Assembly (NCBI GenBank): GCA_030646295.1
Contig: JAUSND010000016.1
Span: forward strand, 496,001 to 560,000
DNA from: Moraxellaceae bacterium
GTDB taxonomy: Bacteria > Pseudomonadota > Gammaproteobacteria > Pseudomonadales > Moraxellaceae
Direction: 5' to 3'
Length of the DNA stretch: 64,000 bases
Under the pieces are notes generated by a model. The model did not search any database. It was given only the letters and a program-made list of their open reading frames with translations, and was not told the DNA's origin. The position numbers and the translations under genes were made by a program. Positions within the stretch are counted from its first letter, which is position 1. Each line of letters begins with the position of its first letter. Shown one piece after another: positions 50,064-58,763 of this stretch.

Positions 50064-51653
50064 TCATGACCAGAAATAACTCGACTCTTTCTGGATGATG
50101 GTATCGACGATATAACTGGCCAGAGCCGATACCGTCATCTGGGTATTCACCGTAATTTCCGTCGGCATGATGCTGGCATCAACAATAAACAGCCCCTTCA
50201 GCTCATGTGATTCGCCCCACTGGTTCACGACAGAAGTGAACGGATCCCTACCCATGCGGCAGGTACCCTGAGGGTTGTAGGCAATCATTCGCATGGTGTA
50301 AAGACCAAGGGTACCGAACTCGATCTTGTCCACGGCCTGATCCAGCTCAAACACACTGGTCGCGGCGGTACGGTTATAGGCTGGCAGATAAACCTTCTCT
50401 GCCCCTGCCGCAAACATCACCCGACCGGCATGACGCAAGCCTTCACGCATCGAATTGAATTCGTCACGATTAAGGTTCCATTCAATACGCTTGTCACCCG
50501 TAACGGCATCGCCAATCCACTGCACATAACCCTGGCCATGGTCATGCACGAATACGTTAAGTGCCGAGAAATACTTGTACTCTTTCATGAAGCGGACATG
50601 GTCATCGCCCTCGCCCAGCTCGCCCTGCGAGATAAGCTGGGCAGGCGCGGCCAGACCACTGTCCATGTCAATCCAGTTGTATTTTTCCTTCCAGAACTCG
50701 TCTACATGAATCCCGGTCAGCGCTCCGCGCCAGCCATAAACAGGCTCGGGGAACTTGCCAAACACGGAAACACCCGGGCGCACTGAAAGATTACGGCCAA
50801 CCATGCCGCTTTGCTGACCCAGGCCACTTTTCTGCAACAGCAATGGCGTCTGGATGGGGCCTGCACCAATAACAACGATCTGGCCTTCAGCAGTAAAGCT
50901 GGCCACTACTTCATGAGTATCAGGATCAATGAACCGGCCCTCTACACCAGAGGCGCGACCATTACGTTCATTCACAAAGTCCACATGCGCATCAACGAAT
51001 ATCTCGGCGCCCTCTGCCACAGCCCATGGCAGATACGTCACCAGCATGGAGAGCTTGCGGTCCGAAGGGCAACCGGCCAGACACAAACCGGTGAGCGCAC
51101 ACTGCTTTACGTTGCGGGACAGTGGCTTCCACGACCATCCCATGACTTCGGAGCCCTGCACCACCAGATTGGCAGCATCATTGATTTCATGCGGTTCATT
51201 AACATGCACACCAAGACGCTGTTCCACTTTTTCAAAGTGCGGCCGCAACTGCTCGGAAGAAATGTTATCGAGGCCATGATCGCGCTGCCATTCCTTGAGC
51301 ACCCTGTCTGGCACCCTGGCAGAAATCGTGGCGCTGAGAACCGTTGAACCACCGGTCGTGGCTCCCTGCATCAGGATAAGGTCGCCTGTCGAGTTGGTTT
51401 GCAGACCGGCATCCTGATACATGCGATACATGCTGTCGGTCATGTCTTCCTTGAAGTCCGAGCTCGGCACATAGCGGCCGGCCTCAAGAACAATGACCTT
51501 CTTGCCTGCCCGGGCAAGCTCATACGCCGCCACGGCTCCGCCAGCACCCGAGCCGACCACAATAACGTCAGCCTTCAGGTGAACATTTTTTTCAGTGATG
51601 TCTTTGGCCTGGGTAACCGGAAGCCCTTCTTGCGGCAATTCCCTGTAAATCAT
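50064..51653 (-). CDS. GMC-family flavin oxidoreductase (alcohol dehydrogenase-like)
   Basis: 529 residues. FAD-binding VVGSGAGGAVAAYELAR near residue 33, MQGATTGGSTVLSATISARVP as the second GMC signature, and a C-terminal NPQGTCRMG and NTQMTVSALASYI region with the catalytic-site environment. Several Cys sit together near residues 190-200. The protein has no evident signal peptide. It follows the Tat-signal protein gene by 52 bp on the same strand, which suggests a membrane or periplasm-linked alcohol dehydrogenase pair like gluconate dehydrogenase. Substrate unknown; the neighbouring esterase would release an alcohol. Confidence 0.87.
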   Translation of the reverse strand: MIYRELPQEGLPVTQAKDITEKNVHLKADVIVVGSGAGGAVAAYELARAGKKVIVLEAGRYVPSSDFKEDMTDSMYRMYQDAGLQTNSTGDLILMQGATTGGSTVLSATISARVPDRVLKEWQRDHGLDNISSEQLRPHFEKVEQRLGVHVNEPHEINDAANLVVQGSEVMGWSWKPLSRNVKQCALTGLCLAGCPSDRKLSMLVTYLPWAVAEGAEIFVDAHVDFVNERNGRASGVEGRFIDPDTHEVVASFTAEGQIVVIGAGPIQTPLLLQKSGLGQQSGMVGRNLSVRPGVSVFGKFPEPVYGWRGALTGIHVDEFWKEKYNWIDMDSGLAAPAQLISQGELGEGDDHVRFMKEYKYFSALNVFVHDHGQGYVQWIGDAVTGDKRIEWNLNRDEFNSMREGLRHAGRVMFAAGAEKVYLPAYNRTAATSVFELDQAVDKIEFGTLGLYTMRMIAYNPQGTCRMGRDPFTSVVNQWGESHELKGLFIVDASIMPTEITVNTQMTVSALASYIVDTIIQKESSYFWS

Positions 51654-51705
51654 TTCGCCCTCGATACCGACTCAGTGCGTCATTATTATTTTTAGTTCTG
51701 GAATA

Positions 51706-52302
51706 TCAGCGAGGTAGTGGTGCATTGCCGAGACGACGAATGCCCCATTTCTGGGTCACCGGACCATCGTATTCCAGACCTGGATAAGTACGTTGATCCT
51801 GCCAGTAGGCGAATGTCACCACCATCTTCAAACTGGAAATGATGCCGCGCTCAGCCATGTTGCCTGTCTGCCAGTCCCTGACACGCTTCAGGGCACGCTC
51901 GTCACTCATTGCCGAGAACCGGGAGAAGCGCCAGACCACGCCTGTATATTCGAGACTGTTGGCCGCCATCTTGACCAGAAGGCGCGGACGCGGATCAAGC
52001 TTGCTGATGATCACATCAACATTCTGCATCACGGGCACCTCTGTCGTAGAGGGCAGCTGGAATTTTTGCGTGGGCAGCATGATCAGACGGAGCTTGTCGA
52101 ACACGCGGTACTCTGACTCGGTCAGGTACTTGATGCCTGATGGCAGATCACCAGCCTTCTCGGCACCCAGCACATGCCCGGGCAATGCCAGCAGCGAACT
52201 GCCGACAGCGGCGAGCTGCGCGCCTCCAACAAGGAAGCGACGACGCGAAAGCGGCTCAAGGCCAGCCAGGAATTCGGGGGGAAGCGGAGTGTTGCTATTC
52301 AT
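51706..52302 (-). CDS. Tat-signal small subunit, gluconate 2-dehydrogenase subunit 3-like
   Basis: 198 residues. SRRRFLVGGAQLAA (about 19-32) is a twin-arginine signal and the hydrophobic region ends in LPGHVLGA. The rest (YLTESEYRVFDKLRLIMLP) resembles subunit 3 of gluconate 2-dehydrogenase, the small partner that anchors or exports a GMC flavoprotein. The GMC gene directly downstream fits as its large subunit, exported by hitch-hiking on this Tat signal. Confidence 0.78.
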   Translation of the reverse strand: MNSNTPLPPEFLAGLEPLSRRRFLVGGAQLAAVGSSLLALPGHVLGAEKAGDLPSGIKYLTESEYRVFDKLRLIMLPTQKFQLPSTTEVPVMQNVDVIISKLDPRPRLLVKMAANSLEYTGVVWRFSRFSAMSDERALKRVRDWQTGNMAERGIISSLKMVVTFAYWQDQRTYPGLEYDGPVTQKWGIRRLGNAPLPR

Positions 52303-52437
52303 CTTGCTCCTCGGCGGACACCGTCCGGGGCAACTTTGTAGTTATAGGATCAGGCTCGCAGTCTAGCCAATGCCGCGGCAAAACCCAACCATAAATAATG
52401 GCACGGTCCATTTTGACTGTTTTTTGACCGCAACGGC

Positions 52438-53955
52438 TCATAGTACGCCGTTCCAGAGCTCTCGCCTGGAGGCCTCAGGGTCATGGCAAACCCGGGTATC
52501 TGCAGCCATGTGGAGCACTGCCCGCTCCCTTTTCTCATATGTGGGCCAGTCAGGCCAGCCATCGGCCGCAGGCACCGACCCGGAAGCAAAACCGGCCCAG
52601 GCCTGGCGCACCTGCCGGGACAGTCGCTCCGCCGCCTCTCCCCCACCGGTAAAGAACTGGCCCGCCGGGCGATCAGTAATGCCGAACACAAACGGCACCT
52701 CCATGACATGACAGCTTTTCAGCCGGCGATTGAAGGCACATGGCCAGTCAAACAGGTACTGCCAGGTTCCCGCCGGCTGTCCGAAACGGGCTTCTGCAAG
52801 CCGAATGGTGGGAATACGGAACATCCGGTCCGTTTCATACGCGCAGAACAAGTCACTGCCCGGCACAGCCGGGATGGCCTCCCTGTAACGCGCCAGCATC
52901 ATGGCACCACGCCCCGGCAGGGTCCGCTCGAACTCATGCAGCAGCCGGGCCTCATCCGGCTCCGGCCTGGCCTGTGCGGCTCCCATGCTCTGCGGCGAAA
53001 GGTAGAACAGGTTCCACTCGTCCACAGTTGTCCCCAGCAACAACGAGATGTCCGCAGACGCTCCTTTCGACAAAGCCACAAGGGGATGTTCCGGCAATAT
53101 GTCATCACCAATCAGGGGCATCAGCGTCATGCCAAACTGGGCAACAGGCTCCGCATGCATGCCCCGGTTAACCGTGGCCCTGAAACAGCTGCGCTGGGCC
53201 CTGACCACTCCCTTGATCTCGCCCTGCAGGCAAGCCGCCGGATCCCCACCGGACGCCTCCGCAAACAGATGCGTGATTTTGGCCGCCTCATCCCGTGTGA
53301 CCACATGATCGGGGCTGCCACTCTGGATAATGGCCCGTGTGAATAATCCCTTTGCCAGCGGGCTTGCCATCAGACAGGCAATGCTCATGCCACCAGCAGA
53401 CTCGCCAAACAAGGTGACAGACCGCGGATCACCACCAAAATCTGCAATATGGTCCTGCACCCATTGCAGGGCCAGCAACTGGTCGCGAAGGCCGGCATTG
53501 CTGACGCCGCCAAGCTCCGGCCAGTCAGACCATTCTCCGAAACCGAGAATGCCCAGGCGATAGTTGATACTGACAACAATCACGCCATTGTCGCGAGCCA
53601 GCGCAGTACCATCATAAAGTGACTGATTGCTGGCACCTGCGGAAAAGCCACCGCCATGAATCCACACCATGACCGGCAAATGTGCCGCCGCCTGTACAGG
53701 GCGCCAGATGTTCAATGCCAGACAGGCATCACCCGTGGCGCCCACCGGCATGAACGGTATCTCGTCCTGAGGCGCGGCCTGTGCCCACTCGGTGGCCTCC
53801 AGCACACCAGCCCATGGCATGACCGGCTCTGGCGCGCGAATGCGCCCCAGCCCCTGCAAGGGCATTGCATAAGGAATACCGCGAAAGTGTTGCACGCCGT
53901 TTTTTTCAAGACCGGCGATCTGGCCCAATCGCGTATGAACACGTACTGAAGACAT
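52438..53955 (-). CDS. Carboxylesterase, type B
   Basis: 505 residues, alpha/beta hydrolase. Nucleophile elbow FGESAGG (about residue 188), oxyanion-hole WIHGGGFSAG (about 98-106). The catalytic acid probably lies in DEWNLFYLS or beyond and a His is in KSCHVMEVPFVFG near the C terminus. No signal peptide, so cytoplasmic. Hydrolyses an unknown ester. Divergent from the AraC regulator gene and upstream of the GMC pair, the likely regulon of that regulator. Confidence 0.92.
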   Translation of the reverse strand: MSSVRVHTRLGQIAGLEKNGVQHFRGIPYAMPLQGLGRIRAPEPVMPWAGVLEATEWAQAAPQDEIPFMPVGATGDACLALNIWRPVQAAAHLPVMVWIHGGGFSAGASNQSLYDGTALARDNGVIVVSINYRLGILGFGEWSDWPELGGVSNAGLRDQLLALQWVQDHIADFGGDPRSVTLFGESAGGMSIACLMASPLAKGLFTRAIIQSGSPDHVVTRDEAAKITHLFAEASGGDPAACLQGEIKGVVRAQRSCFRATVNRGMHAEPVAQFGMTLMPLIGDDILPEHPLVALSKGASADISLLLGTTVDEWNLFYLSPQSMGAAQARPEPDEARLLHEFERTLPGRGAMMLARYREAIPAVPGSDLFCAYETDRMFRIPTIRLAEARFGQPAGTWQYLFDWPCAFNRRLKSCHVMEVPFVFGITDRPAGQFFTGGGEAAERLSRQVRQAWAGFASGSVPAADGWPDWPTYEKRERAVLHMAADTRVCHDPEASRRELWNGVL

Positions 53956-54089
53956 ACATTTTCCTCAACAAGGCCGACATCATCGCCCACACATCTGACA
54001 ACGCCAACCCTCTGACCAGTGACGACTGTGAATCGGCAAACAATAACGTCTAGAATGGACACCAATCACCTGCCGACTGCCCGCGAATC

Positions 54090-55124
54090 ATGCCTGTTGC
54101 CATCTCCCCCACTGTTTCGTCCGTCTACATCAATCATCTTGTTGATGTAGCCCGGCTGATGGGGGCCGACCTTCATGAAGCAGAGTCAGAGCTGGGTCTG
54201 GACAGTAACCTGTTGAACGACATCAACGCACGGGTTCCATTTGCCGTTGAGGATGCACTCTATGCAGCCATCCTCAAGCAGTTGCATGACCCGTGGTTTG
54301 GCCTGCACACCGGCGAGAATGTTCGCCCGAACTCAATCGGGGTTCTGGGCTATGCCACCATGAGCAGCCGCAATCTGGGCGAAGCCGTGGGCCTCATGCT
54401 GCGCCATGAGCACTTTCGCTCCGAGGTGGGCAATTGTGAAATGGTGGTTGATGACCAGACCTTCAGTATCAGCTGGCAAGCATTTGATGGCGCCACAGAA
54501 CCCCACCGGCATCGTGTAGAGGCCGCCTTTTCAAGCTGGGTCAGCTATGGCCGCTGGATCACACGAAGCCAGCACAACCCGCTGAAGGTGCAGTTCAGGC
54601 ACAGGGCGCCTTCTGACGACCTGCGCGAATATGAACGCATTTTCCAGTGCCCGGTTGAATTCGAGTCTGATGAAAACCGCATAACCCTGGAAGCCAGCCT
54701 GCTGGACACCCCTCTTGCCGATGCCGATGCCGATGTACACCGGCTTATGCGCGCCCGCGTAGAACAGGTGCTGGCCAACTATCAGGCCCGAGGCAACTTT
54801 CTCGCACAGGTAAGGCTGGCCATGACCGAGGCATTGCCACTGGGAGCACCCACACTGGAAACCATGGCGGACACACTGGGCCTCAAGCCGTGGACATTGC
54901 GTCGTCGACTGAGCGCCGATGGCGCTGATTTTTCCTCACTGCTGGATCAGGTGCGCATTCATCTGGCACAACGCTATCTGGCTGATCCGACACACCCCAT
55001 CAGCGACATCGCCAGCCTTCTCGGCTACTCCGAACAAAGCGCCTTCAACCGCGCCTTCAAACGCTGGTTCAAATGCACGCCGGCAGGTTACCGGCAGCAG
55101 ATACAAAATAGTCAGCGCGTCTAG
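54090..55124 (+). CDS. AraC-family transcriptional regulator
   Basis: 344 residues. N-terminal effector domain of the AraC 'arabinose-binding domain' group (about 15-200), C-terminal AraC double helix-turn-helix (about 240-340) with LGLKPWTLRRRLSADG and IASLLGYSEQSAFNRAFKRW. Same architecture as the regulator at 34.8 kb. Divergent from the esterase gene, 134 bp between starts; local control of the esterase/GMC genes is likely. No good ribosome-binding site is seen before the ATG at 54090. Confidence 0.88.
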   Translation: MPVAISPTVSSVYINHLVDVARLMGADLHEAESELGLDSNLLNDINARVPFAVEDALYAAILKQLHDPWFGLHTGENVRPNSIGVLGYATMSSRNLGEAVGLMLRHEHFRSEVGNCEMVVDDQTFSISWQAFDGATEPHRHRVEAAFSSWVSYGRWITRSQHNPLKVQFRHRAPSDDLREYERIFQCPVEFESDENRITLEASLLDTPLADADADVHRLMRARVEQVLANYQARGNFLAQVRLAMTEALPLGAPTLETMADTLGLKPWTLRRRLSADGADFSSLLDQVRIHLAQRYLADPTHPISDIASLLGYSEQSAFNRAFKRWFKCTPAGYRQQIQNSQRV

Positions 55125-55127
55125 GCA

Positions 55128-55454
55128 TCAGGGCCGGGCATCAATATATATCAGGTGCCGGTTTTTCTTCACAATCGCCGGACCAATACCCTTGACCTGC
55201 TCCAGCTGAGCAAGCGAGCGAAAACCGCCGTTAGCATTTCGATAATCAACAATCGCCTGGGCTTTTTTCTCGCCAATCCCGTTCAGTCGCCGTGACAACT
55301 CACGAGCATCTGCCGTATTGATGTCAACCCTGCCCTCGCCAGGAGCCGGCAGTTGCATGACACGCAATACCGGCTTGTCCGGTGCAACAGTCTCGGCGCC
55401 GGCAACCAGCACAGGCATGGTCAAAAAAACGAGAAACAAAAGCTGACGACACAT
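55128..55454 (-). CDS. ComEA-like helix-hairpin-helix protein
   Basis: 108 residues: a signal peptide (MCRQLLFLVFLTMPVLVAGA) and a DNA-binding helix-hairpin-helix pair with VDINTADARELSRRLNGIG and VKGIGPAIVKKNRHLI. The family includes ComEA, a periplasmic DNA-binding protein of natural transformation; whether this copy works in competence is unproven. The start at 55454 is chosen because GGAGGAG precedes it by 5 bases. Its stop sits 3 bp from the stop of the convergent AraC gene. Confidence 0.85.
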   Translation of the reverse strand: MCRQLLFLVFLTMPVLVAGAETVAPDKPVLRVMQLPAPGEGRVDINTADARELSRRLNGIGEKKAQAIVDYRNANGGFRSLAQLEQVKGIGPAIVKKNRHLIYIDARP

Positions 55455-55530
55455 GACAACTCCTCCATGAGTACTGATTGCGTCCATTGAAAGGCCGCCA
55501 TCCTGGCGGCCAGTAAACCCTCAGCAGGTC

Positions 55531-56841
55531 TCAGACCTGCCGTGTAATCATTGCAAACGCCAGATCACCCGACGCATCCAGCCGGGGAACCCGCACGATA
55601 TGACCATTACCCGGGGCAACATCAATTGCAGCACCCTGGGTATTCTCCAGTGCATCCAGCGTGAAATGCTGATTACCTGTCGGGGTCATCAACATCAGGT
55701 TATCGCCACGGGAAAACCTGTTTTTGACATCCACCGTCAGCCAGCGATCATTTGCATCAATCACCTCGCCAACCAGCTGCTCAGTCCCCAGCAGCGAGCT
55801 GCCCTGCTCATACTGCTGGTATTCTGCAGGCGGATGACGCCTGAAGAATCCTTCGGTATAGCCACGATTGGATAATGCCTCCAGCTCGTCCATCAGCTGC
55901 ATGTCAAAAGACTTGCCGGCGAGAGCATCATCAATCGCCCGACGATAGACCTGTGCGGTGCGTGCCACGTAATAAGGGCTCTTGGTCCGCCCCTCGATTT
56001 TCAGCGAATGCACACCAATACGCATCAGCTCACCAACATGCTGAACGGCACGAAGGTCTCGTGAGTTCATGATGTAGGTGCCATGCTCATCTTCATAGAC
56101 CGGCACAAATTCATCCGGCTGTTTGGGATCACGCAGCAGGATTTCTTTTGGCTCTGCAGGATCATGCTGGCCAACGGCCAGATTCCTGACAGGAATCATG
56201 TCGCCCGTGCTGTCGGTTGCATGGGGCACCGTGTTGTATTCCCAACGACAGGCATTGGTACAGGCGCCCTGATTGGCATCACGGTGATTCATGTAGCCCG
56301 AAAGCAGGCAGCGTCCGGAATATGCCATGCACAACGCACCGTGCACGAACACCTCAAGCTCCATACCCGGGACCTTGTCATGAATATCGGCGACTTCTTC
56401 CAGCGCAAGTTCGCGCGACAGGATCACGCGTGAAATACCCTGCCGCCTCCAGAACTCCACCGTTGCCCAGTTCACCGCATTGGCCTGCACGGAGAGATGT
56501 ATTTCCTGATCAGGCCACTGTTCCTTTACCAGCATGATCAGTCCGGGATCAGACATGATCAGGGCATCAGGAGCCAGCTCGATGATCGGTGCCAGATCAC
56601 GCAGGTAACTGCGCACCTTGTCGTTGTGTGCGGCAATATTCGAGGCCAGATAAAACTTTTTACCTTGCCGGTGCGCCTCATCAATACCTTCCTGCAGGGC
56701 AGCCACATCCTTGAAGCTGTTGTTACGCACACGCAGCGAATAACGGGGCTGCCCGGCATAAACCGCATCGGCCCCGTAAGCAAAGGCGTATTTCAGATGT
56801 GTCAGCGTACCCGCAGGCGACAACAGTTCAGGCTTGAGCAT
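55531..56841 (-). CDS. trhP: tRNA 5-hydroxyuridine synthesis protein TrhP (YegQ, peptidase U32 family)
   Basis: 436 residues. Family opening MLKPELLSPAGTLTHLKYAF and the U32 signature EVFVHGALCMAYSGRC; clustered Cys in CMAYSGRC and GACTNACRW could hold a 4Fe-4S cluster. TrhP (YegQ) uses prephenate to hydroxylate U34 of some tRNAs. Start at 56841 fits GGAG 9 bases before it. It is the last chromosomal gene before the island. Confidence 0.92.
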   Translation of the reverse strand: MLKPELLSPAGTLTHLKYAFAYGADAVYAGQPRYSLRVRNNSFKDVAALQEGIDEAHRQGKKFYLASNIAAHNDKVRSYLRDLAPIIELAPDALIMSDPGLIMLVKEQWPDQEIHLSVQANAVNWATVEFWRRQGISRVILSRELALEEVADIHDKVPGMELEVFVHGALCMAYSGRCLLSGYMNHRDANQGACTNACRWEYNTVPHATDSTGDMIPVRNLAVGQHDPAEPKEILLRDPKQPDEFVPVYEDEHGTYIMNSRDLRAVQHVGELMRIGVHSLKIEGRTKSPYYVARTAQVYRRAIDDALAGKSFDMQLMDELEALSNRGYTEGFFRRHPPAEYQQYEQGSSLLGTEQLVGEVIDANDRWLTVDVKNRFSRGDNLMLMTPTGNQHFTLDALENTQGAAIDVAPGNGHIVRVPRLDASGDLAFAMITRQV

Positions 56842-56893
56842 GGCACTCGCTCCGGTCAGCAATGAATGAAACGCAGCAATGTCTTCAAAAACA

Positions 56894-56925
56894 AAAAGGC
56901 CCGATCATTTCTGATCAGGCCTTTT
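56894..56925 (-). terminator. Terminator-like hairpin beside the tRNA remnant
   Basis: AAAAGGCC-x-GATCA and complement with one mismatch and a 4-base loop, with A4/T4 tails; 11 bp beyond the 3' end of the tRNA-Pro fragment on the same strand, the expected place for a tRNA terminator. Confidence 0.75.
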
Positions 56926-56935
56926 CCATATTCTT

Positions 56936-56980
56936 TGGTCGGGACGGAAGGATTTGAACCTTCTACCCCTTGCACCCCAT
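56936..56980 (-). other. 3' fragment of a tRNA-Pro(GGG) gene, island attachment site
   Basis: Read on the minus strand: anticodon loop ATGGGGT with anticodon GGG (56974-56980), 3' anticodon-stem strand GCAAG, T arm GAAGG/CCTTC, acceptor CGTCCCG, then A and the encoded CCA at 56936. The 5' half is absent: upstream of the loop the bases are CCTTT instead of the complement of the stem. So this is the 45-bp chromosomal leftover at one end of an island, not a working tRNA; the intact gene should lie at the other end, to the right of the window. Confidence 0.85.
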
Positions 56981-57107
56981 AAAGGTAAAAGGCCTTCCGA
57001 GGACGTCCGATGGCGCCCAAAGCAAATATCTAACTCATTGTTTTCATTGTATTTTACCGTTTGAGTCATCCGATGAGGTCCGCTACAATCATCTCCAAGC
57101 CAGTCGC

Positions 57108-57151
57108 AATTGGCAACCAATTGGCAACCAGAATCAGTTTCGTTGCCAATT
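57108..57151. repeat. Three AATTGGCAAC sites between att and int
   Basis: Two tandem direct copies of AATTGGCAACC (57108-57118 and 57119-57129) and one inverted copy GTTGCCAATT (57142-57151), just before the int start. They are likely arm-type sites for the integrase or an operator controlling int. Confidence 0.7.
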
Positions 57152-57170
57152 AGGGGACGGAGGGATGGGT

Positions 57171-58547
57171 ATGACGAATATCACGGACAAACAACTGAAT
57201 GCGCGTCCGACCGGCAAAGACAAATGGCTGTCGGAGGTCGCAATTTGGGGGCATGGTAGCTTGTCCGCTCGGATCACAGCAAGCGGCGAGAGGCTCTTCT
57301 ACTTCCGTTACCAGAGCGCCCAGGGCGAACGTATCAGCCTGCCCATTGGCACTTATGGCCGGGACAGTGCAGGCGGTACCATGACACTGGCGGATGCCCG
57401 TTTGCGCGCCCAGGAACTGGCCAGCCTCCACAAGTCGGGACACCGGGACATCAAAGAGTACCTGGAGACGGTAGAGGCCGACCGGAAGGCAGCCCTCGCA
57501 GCGGCTCGTGCTCGTGAGGAGCAAGCCCGTGTTGAGGCCGAAGTGGCCGCGGCTCGTCAGGCTGCCCGCCTGAATGTCCGCCAGTTGTTTGACCGCTGGG
57601 CGATGGTTGACCTGATCAATCGCAAGGACGGGGGTAAAGAAGTCCGCCGAATGTTTGAAAAGGATGTCCTGCCCTACCTCGGGCCCTTGCCTATAGAAGA
57701 TGTACGCAAGCGGCATATCACCGAGGTGACGGATGCCCTTCTGGCACGCGGCGTGAATCGCATGGCCAAGCTGATCTTCTCACTCATGCGCCAAATGTTC
57801 CGGTTTGGGGTAGACCGTGACCTGCTGGAGTTTGACCCTACGGCCAATATCCGCAAGGTGAAGATCGGCGGCAAGGATGTGGAGCGAGACCGGGTTCTGA
57901 GCGAGGAGGAAATCCGGCAACTCGCCCGGCAACTGCCCGAGGCTGGCATGACCCTCATGGCTGAAGCTGCGATCTGGATTGCACTATCCACCTGCTGTCG
58001 CATTGGAGAACTCCTGGAGGCCCGTTGGGAGCATGTGGATCTGGATAATGGTAGGTGGCTAATCCCGGCACCCAAGAACAAACGTGCCCATACGGTGTAC
58101 CTGTCAGACTTCACCATTGCACAGTTCCGAAGAGTCTACGGCATGACGGGAAGCCTCCCGTGGGTGTATCCGAACTCGGCCAAGAATGGTCCTGTGTGCT
58201 CCAAGACGGTTACCAAACAGATCGGCGACCGACAACGAGATCCCGTGAAAGGCCCCATGAGCGGCCGCTCAAAATACTGCGAGGCCCTTCGCCTGCCAAG
58301 CGGCAAGTGGACGCCTCATGACCTGCGCCGTACAGGAGCCACCATGATGACCATCATGGGCGTACTGCCCGAAGTCGCCGAGCGCTGCCTGAACCACACA
58401 GAGGAAAACAAGGTGAAGCGCATCTACCAGCGCTACAGCTATGAAAAGGAGATGAAGGATGCGTGGCATTTGCTGGGCGATAGACTTCAAGAACTTATGA
58501 CAAATGCCACAACCGACCGAGTAATAGCCAAACACGTCATCGGATAG
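57171..58547 (+). CDS. int: P4-type tyrosine recombinase / integrase
   Basis: 458 residues. N-terminal arm-binding domain of the DUF4102 kind (about 1-90, TGKDKWLSEVAIWGHGSL), a long basic coiled-coil-like helix, core-binding domain (about 140-240) and catalytic domain with R277, H383-x-x-R386 (HDLRR), H409 and Y419. All five catalytic residues are present, so it is probably active. The ATG at 57171 has GGAGG 7 bases upstream; the Met two codons earlier would be too close. Reading further upstream would run into the tRNA fragment. It points away from the att site into the island. Confidence 0.93.
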   Translation: MTNITDKQLNARPTGKDKWLSEVAIWGHGSLSARITASGERLFYFRYQSAQGERISLPIGTYGRDSAGGTMTLADARLRAQELASLHKSGHRDIKEYLETVEADRKAALAAARAREEQARVEAEVAAARQAARLNVRQLFDRWAMVDLINRKDGGKEVRRMFEKDVLPYLGPLPIEDVRKRHITEVTDALLARGVNRMAKLIFSLMRQMFRFGVDRDLLEFDPTANIRKVKIGGKDVERDRVLSEEEIRQLARQLPEAGMTLMAEAAIWIALSTCCRIGELLEARWEHVDLDNGRWLIPAPKNKRAHTVYLSDFTIAQFRRVYGMTGSLPWVYPNSAKNGPVCSKTVTKQIGDRQRDPVKGPMSGRSKYCEALRLPSGKWTPHDLRRTGATMMTIMGVLPEVAERCLNHTEENKVKRIYQRYSYEKEMKDAWHLLGDRLQELMTNATTDRVIAKHVIG

Positions 58548-58763
58548 CATTTGGATTGGACTCACCACATTTATCTATTGAAGTGTCGCCAACCGTCCGA
58601 CTCAGTAAGAAAGTGGATGACATAAAGGATTATCAGGAGTTTTACCCCCTTTTCGATGGCCCGATGTCTGACGCAGATCAGTGCACGCTCAATATCCCTG
58701 TCATTGACATGACATATAGAAGGCAAAGTGCTACGAGCAGACTAAAGTTGAACCCCATCACCA

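Noticed and set aside
56970-57170. Upstream extension of the integrase frame
   Set aside because: Would overlap the tRNA remnant and the repeat sites, and it lacks a ribosome-binding site; the Met at 57171 matches the family start.
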